This document shows positions 55,146 through 64,000 of a stretch of DNA of 64,000 nt, piece by piece. The position numbers were made by a program, and so were the translations under genes. Source of the DNA: Massariosphaeria phaeospora (Eukaryota > Ascomycota > Dothideomycetes > Pleosporales). The notes beneath the pieces were generated by a model. The model had not been told where the DNA came from, ran no database searches, and was given only the letters and a program-made list of their open reading frames with translations. Position 1 is the stretch's first letter, and each line of letters opens with the position of its first letter. The stretch lies in contig JAADJZ010000003.1 of the NCBI GenBank assembly GCA_011032825.1, forward strand, positions 124,001 through 188,000, written 5' to 3'.

Positions 55146-58100
55146 CTAGAAAGCTCGGAAGCCGGCGGTGGGTTGCGGGGCCATGCCGTTGGACTGGCCG
55201 TACGGGCCGGGCGAAGGGGCCGACGCGATCGGACCCTGCGTCAGCATGAGGCGGGAGCCGAGGATGGGCGTGTCGTCCTCTTTCTTCTGCTGGGATGCCT
55301 CACGGACCTTGCGCTCCTCGTTGTCTTTCATGAGCGTCTCGATTGTGGCGGCTTGTCGCGCGAGGTAGTTGATCATATACGGCTAGGGTGTGTTAGCGAG
55401 CAATTCGAGCCAGTTATACATTGAGCACATACCATGGTGAAGTCGTTGAGACCGTGGCGCCACGAAACTTCCAACACGACGTCCGGCCGGATGAGGTCGT
55501 AGCAGGCGTAGAGCATGCCCACGTAGCACTCGCGGCTGCCAATGTCGACGAACTAAAGAGCTGTTAGCGAGGAAAGAAATCGATATGTCGGCACAACTTA
55601 CATAGCGGAGCAGATCCTCCACCACATCGGCCTTTCCAGACAGCGCCGCCGTTTCGATTGAGTCCTTGAACAGCTTGTCTTGCTTCGAGAGGGCGATGGA
55701 CTTCTCCCATCGCTTATTCTTGCGGTAGATCTCGGCCGCGATTTGACGGAAGAACACCAAGTCATGACGCTCAAGACGCTGAGCAAGATCGACGGGGTCG
55801 TAGTTGTCGTAGTTCGACACCGAGTCTCGCAGAGTCTTGTAGTCTTCTTCTTCGATCAAGAGGTCGTTGAGAGCATTGTTGACCTCGCGCTTGTTTTGCG
55901 ATTGAACGTTGAGAAGGAACGGCTTGATCAGAGGAATGTTGTCTGACTTGACGAACATGCGAACGACACGGTTGACATCGATCCTAGGCGTGAGCGCTTG
56001 TAGAAGATCTGTCAAAAGAGTTGGCTGCTCCTCAAGATAGAACCCAAGGGCGCGGTAGTAGATCTCGACGTTGGCAGCCTTGGTGATCGTGTCCTTGAAC
56101 GACTGGTGTTCCCAAGCATCCGATGCACGCTCCATCATCGCAAGAGCAGCATTATCCCATTCGTCGTAGTGGACGTACAGGAATATGAGCTCAGGCCACA
56201 GATGAGCCTCCTCGCACGCCTGGATCATCTTGGGGATGTTGATACGCGACCAGAAAAGACGGAGGTGCTCGAAGACACGCTCGGCGTGGTACTTAGCAAG
56301 TGCAATACCCAGAGAAGTGAAGATGCCCATGTGCGCTCGCTCGAGACCCAAACCAGCTTCGAGAAGGCTGATGAGCTCATCAAAGTATCCGTTGCGCTCG
56401 TATTGCTTGACCAGCTCGGACAGCTCCTCGGCGTGTACTATCAGGTTAAGACCGCAGATCTGAGCGAGACGGAACTCTTTCTTAGCAACGCAAGCTTCGT
56501 TCACTTGACGCCAGACTTTGACGCTGTTGGCCTTGCGTGCACACTCGACAGCAGCCTGGTAGTCCTCGAGGTGGACGAGAGTGGTGGCGAGTTTGGCCCA
56601 ATTCGATATGCTGGTGTAGAAAATCTTGGCCGCCTCGTGAAAGCCCTCTTCATATGCCTTGTCGCCCGAGGCTTCGACGTCTGCGACGTTGGTCGCGCGT
56701 AGGAAGTCCTCCAGTTCAGATAGCTGGTTAGTACGGGCGTAGCAGAAGGCCAATGCGGTATCAACGGGGACTTCACGCTGAGTCTTGCGGGCCATCCTCA
56801 AGAATTTGATCAAATCCTCATCCTTGCCGGCGTGAGTGGCGATCTCGATGACTTCTAAGAAATTGGAAGGATCTTGAGCGCGAATGTACGACTCGATCGC
56901 GTCAGTAACGCGGAGGCCATCCAACTGAGCCTTTGCTACCCTAGACCAGACCTCGGCAGTGTCCACACGGTCGGCATACTCTTGGGCTCGGTCAATGCTG
57001 ACAATGTGGTCAATAAGAACATTGATGGCTTCAACGTGGTTCTCATGTTTCTTGTGGATCTCAAAAGCTTCCTCGTACATACCGACCTCAATACACTGCT
57101 GCGCAATGTCATCTGGTGTGTAGTACTCAAGCTGATGGATGTAACCCATGAGGCGACTCCGATCCGATTTGGCGGACGTCAGCATCAACAGGTTCTGGAG
57201 AGACGGGTTGTCGCTGAAGCTAGACGGTTCGAGGATAATTTTTTCGAGAAGATCGATCAGCTCCGTCGGCATATCACCAGTGATGAACGCCTTAACGGCA
57301 ATTGAAACCTTGTCGGGATCCTGACTCTCCGGAACAGCCGTGGAGGTAACCTGATCGACTAACGATCGTCGATGCATGTTGTTTGCACTGAGGACATAAT
57401 CCCAAACTTCTCCATCAGCACGCTCGAGGAGGTAGCGGGCCTGTGCTTTGAACATGGCGTTCTCATTTGTGATACTAATCAGCTCGAGGTCATTCTGTCC
57501 TTTGCGGTACGCGATATACGCCAGGTTGGGGTCGCGCTTCTCGCAGTATTTGCCGACTGTGAGCGTATCGTACTGGTCGTTCTCCTTGAGGAACTTCTCG
57601 GGATTGTTGTTGCTGTCGATATAGATCTTTGCTAGCGCGTTATAAACAGCCTGTTGATCGTTTCCGCTAGCTAAAGTCTGCTCAAGGAATGGCAACAAGA
57701 GCTTGAGACGATTCCGCGACTCCACTTCAGCGACAAGCTCATCGATGGGGATGGATGCAGGCGTGACAGAGGCCAAGAGACCCTTGATGATGCCCTCGTC
57801 ACAGTCCACATCCAGCAATCCACCAATGACGGCTGGGGTCCTGGCCGGGTTGACGCGCTGTACATAGACCTCGATCGACTTGAAATGCTGGTTCTTGTAG
57901 AGGTAGAGGACCAAGTCATGGATGAAGTTGAAGCGGTCGCACACGATGATAAGCGGTAGCTGCTCAGTAAGATTGGCTTCTTTGAGGAAGTTCTTGACCT
58001 TCTCCCCATCATATACAGAGTTCTCTCGGCAAATGCGCTCCACCTCGGTCAATTGCCCAACGCGAGTTGCAGCTTCAATATACTTGAAGACAACATCCTT

Positions 58101-60522
58101 GTCCTCGCTGACGTTCACAACGGAGCCAAGGTAGAAGTACAGTCCTTCGGCAGTGCGGTGCTTTTCGAGAAGATCGATAATCTTGTTGGCTCCGAGCAGC
58201 TCAGAGTACTTCTGGGCAATGCGAATAACTGACTGCAAATTCTGCCGGATGTTGGACGTGAGCATCGCATCTAGGCAATCCAGAGAGAGCTCCACGGTCA
58301 GCTGGCCGAAGTAGTTGAGCAACCACTCTTCCGGTAGTTTGTCAGTTTGCACGATGATCCGCTTGATGGCGGCGGGGTCGTCATTGTGTTCGAGTGCGCG
58401 GGTGAGGAGACCGGCGTTTTCGCAAAGCTGGGCAATGCGAGGCTTGTCGTAGTGAGAGAACATCTCATTTCCAAGGATGGCGTCCGCGACCTGAGGCGCG
58501 TTCATGAGGTTCATTTCCAACAGCTTGGTTTGCAGAGGTCCCTCCTCTGGAAGATTGTTTTGGAGCACATCGAGTAAGAACGCTGTCGCCTGTTGGATCA
58601 TGCCTTGGGATTGGAATATATCGACCACGCGATCGATGCTAATAAGAGGACCACCTTCATGCTTGGCTAGGCTCGAAGCGAACTCGGTACCACGGTCGGG
58701 GTTCACACGCACGATATGCTGGAGCAGCACATTATAGTCCGGACGGTATGCAACACTATCGCAATACTGCAGAATCATGTCGAAGTGACCCAGCTCTGCG
58801 AGGGCCGCAACGGTCTTCTGAGGCACATTCGCGTCCTTGTATATGGAAAGCGCCAAGTTCAGGTCGTGGGGCTTTGCAAGGTCGCCCAGCTCCTCGGAGC
58901 AGTGGAGTTTGCCTTCCTTATGCCACTTCTCAATCAGGTGTTTCCGACCTTGTGCGAAGACGGGGCGCGCCAATTCCATCGTCTCTTCCTTGTTCAAGCC
59001 GCCCTTGTCGAGCAATTGGCCAAAGTATTGCAGCAGGATCGTGATCTGGCCTTGCTGGTTGGGTGCCTGGCGGAGCCTGTTCATGGTCTGGGTCGTGCGT
59101 AGGAATCCTCGAGGTGAGCTGGCGGCGACCTTGGCAGCTTCCGTGTAATTGCCTTGTTGCATCAGAGTCTCAAAGCGCGACGAGTACAGCTGGTCAGCCC
59201 CAGGAAGACCGCCCTTTGAAGCAAGCTTATACGCGATATCCGCACAAGCCGGGTTGTCCATGATGTACGGAATCAGCGTGTCCTCGCGAATGGTCGTGTG
59301 CAGGACTTGACCGCGCTTGTTGATGATCACGACACCAGTTCCATCATCGTCGCGCGTCGTGGTGAAGACGGTCTCTTCTGATATCCTATTCAAGAACAGA
59401 GCAGTGCCCGTCTCGAGATCGTGCAGGTGGATGAAGCCGAACTTGGTCACCACAATCAGGATGTTGTACTTGTGCGCGATGTGGATGCCGAGAGGGAAAT
59501 CCCCTTGACCCTCGGCCGGCCAATGGATGGGAATGAGCCGCTTCGGGAACACCGGATTGGCCGCGTTGTGGTCGATTTCGACAATGTTGATCTTGGCGTC
59601 GCCGGAGGCCGTTTTCACGGCGAAGGCGAAGATCTTGGTGTCGGTAGCAGCCCCGTCCAGGCGAATGCTGCCGAAAGTTGCGGCGTGGCCTTCGAGCGGC
59701 TGGCTCACGTTCCTCGCTTTGGAGAACAGTTGCATGTTGCCGCGGATGCCACCAGCTGGGTTCGCCGCGATGCCGACCAGGCAGGACCAGCTCTCGTCGT
59801 CGTTGACCACATAGTTGATGATCTGGTTGTTCTGCGCGGTTTTGTTAGCGTCCCACTCCAGCCTGAGTAACGATATGCAATACCTCAAGTTGTTCCTGGC
59901 GGTCGAAGACTCTCCGTGGTGCGTCCTTTGCAAGCACGTCCCAGTGGTATACGGTCTTGTGGCTGACCAGCGCAAGAGTAGTCTGGCTGATCCAGCGCCA
60001 GAACTGGATGTCCTCGGTGTGCGTGTACGTCTGCAGGCGCGCCTTCGTTTCGAGGTTGAAGAGCTGGAGCGTCCGGCCCTGGGCTTTGAGAGCGATGATT
60101 GGCTCGGTCAAATGCATGATGGCGCTGTCGGCTCGTATCGGCCGCCGGATGATGTCGTTGAGGTTCTTGAGGTTGACGATGACCGTCTCGGCTGGGTGGT
60201 CCTCGTTGCTGACCTGGCGCACACACACGTACTTGTCGGACTCGAGCGTCTGGTGCACGTTAGCTCGCGGTTACTGGTGTGCCTCGTGGAAGCGTCCACT
60301 TACGCAGTTTTGCCATGTTATTGATGCTGCCTGCAGATGTTGTTAGCTTTTCGTCCCCCTACCACCACAGGGCGTGGCCTCGGGGGTTCGCGCAACGTAC
60401 TTGGATGTTGAGGTTGGTGAGCTACGGGCCCAATTATTAGCTGCTGTAACATTCCCAGAGACACACGGAAGACTCACCAGCGCCGGCTGCGTGACGGTCA
60501 ATGGAACCTGGCGTTGGGCCAT
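55146..60522 (-). CDS. CHC1: Clathrin heavy chain
   Basis: Seven minus-strand exons: 60478-60522, 60401-60421, 60304-60330, 59884-60249, 55602-59831, 55433-55552 and 55146-55382, giving 1681 residues, the normal length. The N-terminal propeller starts MAQRQVPLTVTQPALLTNLN and continues NCTLESDKYVCVRQ, with AETVIVNLKNLNDIIRRPIR typical of the family. Long clathrin heavy-chain alpha-solenoid repeats follow (for example YDYEALANLLA-like helices; here LEDYQAAVECARKANSVKVW), and the trimerisation region contains ECYVGMLYACYDLIRPDVVL and EVSWRHGLNDFTMPYMINYL. The C-terminal tail ends QPTAGFRAF. Clathrin triskelia coat vesicles at the plasma membrane, TGN and endosomes. The intron at 59832-59883 was placed to restore EQLENNQIINY; nearer AGs would leave an impossible 28-nt intron. 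Exons 2 and 3 are only 21 and 27 nt. Confidence 0.97.
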
Positions 60523-61743
60523 GTTTGCGACAGGCTGGCTCCGAGCTCACCAGGGGTGAGAGCGGTCAAGAAGGAGGGTATCGGGAAAGGAAGAGTGCAG
60601 AATTATGCCCGGATGCAGAAACGCCCGAAGCGCGCGAAGGAAATGAGAGAGTGTCGGGAGTGGGTAGACGTGGTGCGAGGTGTGGAGGGTGTGATGTTTT
60701 TCGACGGTAAAGGAGCTCTCCCGCTGAGCGCCTACGTTGCAGAGTACGTAAGCGGCTTGGCGTTCCAGCCTTATGGCTCAGGCACGGCAGTCACTCCAAC
60801 TCTCTCACCCCACGTTACTTCAAACGTTTCACCCGCGGAAGTCACGCGTTGTTATCAACAGCAATCGCTCGTAGCAATTGATAGATTCTGCGGGACTCCG
60901 GAGTACGATCTGTCTGCTTGCTCGGCTCATGCAAGAGTCGCTGGGACAATCTCGGTCCAACTAACTGTACTGTACTCGGCACGGAGGCGAAGCTCAAAGG
61001 ATGGCAGCTAAGATGCCAGAACTTCTGATCTGTATCTGTGACAGAATAGACCGCTGTCATATGTAAATCCAGATCTTGGATGTTGCGTGCAGGGCCCGCG
61101 GGTTGACGATGCTTGGCGAGCCGTTAGCGCCGCTTACCTCATCGGCCTTCAGCTGTGCATGTGAATTCGATCCGATCTCGGGATAACGCGCACAATAGAT
61201 TTTGAACAAGGACTAGACTACCTGCTAGTATCAGATGCCCCGCTGGAGATGTGGTGCACCGTAGCGAAAAAGCAATTGAGCAGTTGTGACTCCCAACTAC
61301 CACGCAGCTTGGCGGTCGTTGGGCGACAGTACCACCTCGTGTTTAAGACTTGACGGACAGAGCACACCGAAGAATGTCCCTGACTGCGCGCACCGCACCG
61401 AGACAGCGACCAGACCGGCGCGGTGATAGATGGCACCCTTCAACACAATTTCATCATCCTCGTCCTGACCCATGGTTCACGGCGGGCGTGTCGTCACCCC
61501 GAAGGCGGTGCTGATTGGGCAGCAACGGCAGGGGCGCAAGCGAGAGGCAAGGCAACGCCGAGCCCAACCTTTGTCCTGCGACGCGGTCTTTCGCGGTCCG
61601 TAATTTGCAACCATCCACTTCCCTTCACCCACACACTACCCGCCCACGCCCAAAAATCGTCGCGACCGCCGCTGAAGCCCGCCCGCACACTCTCGCCGCG
61701 ACCAACCCGAGACTACACGCACCCTCACCCGCCGGCCGCAATC
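60523..61743. promoter_or_regulatory. Divergent region between clathrin heavy chain and HCR1
   Basis: 1.2 kb between two opposite ATGs. No conserved frame is seen. The 130 bases before the HCR1 ATG are CA/CCCAC-rich, a common fungal leader composition. Confidence 0.55.
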
Positions 61744-62811
61744 ATGGCGCCTTCCAAATGGGGTACGTCATATCTCCGGCCGCCGTGCGGTGCGCCTGAT
61801 GCCAGATGGCCTCACCCCGCCGGCGCTGTGTGGCACAACACTGACGGCGCGTGATACAGATGACGAAGAAGAGGAGAGCACGCCTCCCTCGTCCCCGCCG
61901 GCGCCCATCACCCGCCGCAGCAAGTTCGACGATGAGGAAGAGGACAGCGATGTATGTCAGCCCGTCCATCACTGTCCCCCATCTGGCCAATCGGCGGCCA
62001 TCCACGAGCCACAGTACTGACAACCGCGACACAGGTGCTAGAGTCCTGGGACGCTGCCGAAGACTCCGAAGTCGAGCGCGAGAAGGCGAAGAAGGCCGCC
62101 GACGCGAAAGCGAAAGCCGACGCCGAGGCCAAGGCAAACCACAAGTCGAAGTCGGAGCGCATTGAGGAGAAGCGGCAGGAGGCGCTACGCCGGCGACAGC
62201 TCGAGGACGAGATGTCGTCGGATGAGGAGGAGGACGAAGCGACGCGGCGCGCCCGGCTCAGGCAGGTCGAGATCGAAGCCGACCTGGCCCACGCCGAGGA
62301 GCTCTTCGGCGAGGTCAGCGTGGGCACCAAGCGCAGCGCCGCGAAGCCCGTCACGCTCCCCAACGAGAGCGACCCGGCCAAACCCGTCGACCTCAGCGCG
62401 CTCGGCATCTTCAACCCCAACACCAAAAACCAATTCCAAAAACTGCGCGAAGCCCTCGTGCCGCTCCTCGTCGAGAACACGAAGAAGGCGCACTACACGC
62501 TCTTCCTGCAGGAGTTCACCAAGCAGATCTGCAAGGACCTGCCTAGCGACCAGATCAAGAAGATTGCGAGCGGCCTCACGACGCTCAGCAACGAGAAGAT
62601 GAAGGAGGAGAAGCTGGCCGAGAAGGGCGGCAAGAAGTCCAAGGCTGCAAAGACAAAGGCCAGCCTGGTCGCCACGCGCGATGTTAGCTACAGAGCCGAC
62701 ACGGCGACGTATGAGGACGACTTCGGAGAGTGAGTATTCCGTTCCCCGCGCGTATGATTTGGCGATTTGAGTTGCGTGTGGCTGACAGTATCCAGCGATG
62801 ACTTCATGTGA
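61744..62811 (+). CDS. HCR1: eIF3 subunit J (Hcr1)
   Basis: Four exons: 61744-61762, 61860-61951, 62035-62729 and 62796-62811, giving 273 residues. It starts MAPSKWDDEEEESTPPSSPP and continues SKFDDEEEDSDVLESWDAAE, the conserved acidic/Trp N-terminal motif of eIF3j. A Lys/Glu/Ala-rich helix follows (KKAADAKAKADAEAKANHK), then LGIFNPNTKNQFQKLREALV and HYTLFLQEFTKQICKDLPSD, and a Lys-rich tail ending YEDDFGEDDDFM. eIF3j is a loosely bound eIF3 factor that sits in the decoding centre of the 40S subunit and assists start-site selection and ribosome recycling; yeast Hcr1 also acts in 20S rRNA processing. The first exon encodes only six full codons and the last only five codons including stop, so the conserved termini come from tiny exons. 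Confidence 0.95.
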
Positions 62812-64000
62812 GGCCCACCACGCCGTACCCGACCGTAGCCCGACCCTCGCGTCTCCCCATCTGGCTGGTTCTCTCCATGCCCACGACCAGCAGCGACGCG
62901 AGACCGACCGCACCAAGCCACCTACGCCGCACCCCCCCAACATCGACATCGCCATCGACAACCACACCATTCAGCGCTGGACGCGCCCGCTGTGCATTCG
63001 AGCCATCATCCCCTCTCCCTCGTTTTCTAGGACACATATCGTGGTGGTACAGGGGCGTTCAGGACTTTTTTCTTGCGCTTAGTCGCATTGCTTACTAAAC
63101 TATTTGCTTCATTGCCATTTTCCCCCTTCCCGCTTCTCTGTCTTTCTGCTCCCTCCCGTGCATTGCCTTCCCCCTTCCCCTTGTGTTTCCCGCGCGCAGT
63201 GTGTCTGTTTTAAGCTATTCGGTTTCGGATCTCGGATTTCGCATGCATGGTTAGGTTGAATGGGATGGGGTGGGATGGCATCGCTCTGGATGCGCGTAGG
63301 TAGGTAGGTAGGTAGGTAGTTACAAGCTAGGCTATGCTGGTAATCAGAACAAACTCTGCAACTCAATTTCTCACTCCATGTATGAACCTTGGGCTGGGCT
63401 AGGCTGGCTTGCGGTTCCTTGTGCACCACAACCTCATCCCGATGCCACTTCTTCTAAGGTTTCAGTTCCGCCCACCTAGCTACCGCCCCGAACCAACAGC
63501 AAGAAAACATGCCCGCACCGTCCCGTTCCATTCCGTGTCTGCGCGAAAAGAACACATCGAATAATCCGATCGAGGCACGTCCAATCCGCGCCAAAACTCT
63601 AGAACGAAACTCTCTCGACTCCATTCCCTGCGGTCTCCCTTTCTTTCTTTCCGCACGTGGCGGCCTTAATAGACGAAGAAAGAAACTTGGGGGTATCTAT
63701 ACTCCAGTGAGATGTTGGAGGGTGGTTGGAAAGGTTGTGGCTCCTATTTCATTCCATACATGACATGTTGGAACGGCTCGCGCGCTGCGGTGCGGTTTTG
63801 AATGGCAGGATGTAGATTGGCTGGGTTTGGCGCAAGGAAAGAAAGAAGGATTTCTTGGGTGTTTGTAGATGTTGGTTTGTGCTGTAGTGTAGCGAACTGC
63901 TGTGCTTCCTCACGTTCACATCTTATGCTCTCTCTACCCCCGCTCTCCCCCCTCTTCCTCTCCATCACCCATTACTATTACTATCACCATCCCAGCTCAA
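62812..64000. other. 3' flank of HCR1 to window end, no gene seen
   Basis: It holds the HCR1 3' UTR and further intergenic sequence. A GTAG tetranucleotide repeat lies at 63296-63319. Short frames only. A gene could begin beyond the edge. Confidence 0.55.
63296..63319. repeat. Microsatellite (GTAG)n, six units
   Basis: Six near-perfect GTAG units in the region downstream of HCR1. Confidence 0.9.

Noticed and set aside
59856..59883. 28-nt intron in clathrin heavy chain using the nearest in-frame acceptor
   Set aside because: Too short for spliceosomal splicing; the acceptor at 59832 gives a 52-nt intron with a GCTAAC branch site and restores the family sequence QIINY.
1..64000. tRNA genes, rRNA, CRISPR arrays, transposon terminal repeats, secondary-metabolite core enzymes
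   Set aside because: I looked for B-box-like GGTTCGANTCC, regular repeat-spacer arrays, transposase/RT motifs and PKS/NRPS motifs by eye and found none; a short tRNA could still be missed without covariance searching.

Overview
The window is nuclear DNA of a filamentous ascomycete (Pezizomycotina; Dothideomycetes or a near relative is my best guess, which the sequence alone cannot settle). The evidence is short GT-AG introns with CTAAC/CTGAC-type branch sites, eukaryote-only housekeeping proteins with fungal-type sequences (Pam17, Ytm1, cytosolic pyruvate carboxylase, DUF3074), gene spacing of 0.3-3.9 kb and many microsatellites between genes. I rebuilt the exon-intron structures by hand by joining reading frames at GT-AG sites. 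I see no transposon, rRNA, tRNA or CRISPR array, and nothing resembling a mobile island or biosynthetic cluster.

Layout. 1-2.6 kb: 3' part of EMC2 (+), then PAM17 (+). 4.5-7.3 kb: a 944-residue disordered Met/Gln-rich protein (-). 9.3-13.2 kb: a SAM methyltransferase (+) with very large introns. 13.8-17.2 kb: an M16-type zinc metalloprotease of the yeast Sdd3 (YOL098C) family (-), divergent from a Dsl1/ZW10 vesicle-tethering subunit (+, 17.9-20.6 kb). 20.9-22.4 kb: YTM1 (+). 23.2-23.8 kb: TRM112 (-). 24.5-25.9 kb: a Rad60/Esc2-like SUMO-like-domain protein (-), divergent from LSM6 (+, 26.3-26.9 kb). 27.7-28.6 kb: a probable orphan ORF (+). 28.8-31.0 kb: a DEDDy 3'-5' exonuclease (-) with an apparent frameshift, divergent from LSM5 (+, 32.2-32.8 kb). 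35.2-36.9 kb: a SAM plus HMG-box protein (+). 39.0-40.1 kb: a DUF3074 protein (-), divergent from a 1678-residue Q/P-rich coiled-coil protein (+, 40.8-46.0 kb). 47.1-51.3 kb: pyruvate carboxylase (-). A 3.9-kb gene-free gap. 55.1-60.5 kb: clathrin heavy chain (-), divergent from the eIF3j homologue HCR1 (+, 61.7-62.8 kb).

How the genes relate. The window is core cell biology, not one pathway. Several genes share themes: membrane traffic (clathrin, Dsl1), ribosome and translation (Ytm1, Trm112, eIF3j), mRNA decay and splicing (LSM5 and LSM6, two subunits of the same Lsm ring about 6 kb apart), mitochondrial import (Pam17) and anaplerosis (pyruvate carboxylase). Five or six gene pairs are divergent and could share promoters.

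Most notable: (i) methyltransferase introns of 514, 442 and 2090 nt; (ii) a 29-nt microexon carrying exactly the HTLEH catalytic motif of the M16 protease, and an in-frame coding-like membrane-segment extension upstream of its start; (iii) a frame break in a G7 tract of the exonuclease gene; (iv) FVxDDGGW repeats at about 34-residue spacing in the large Q/P-rich protein. I did not find a convincing new multi-gene system.
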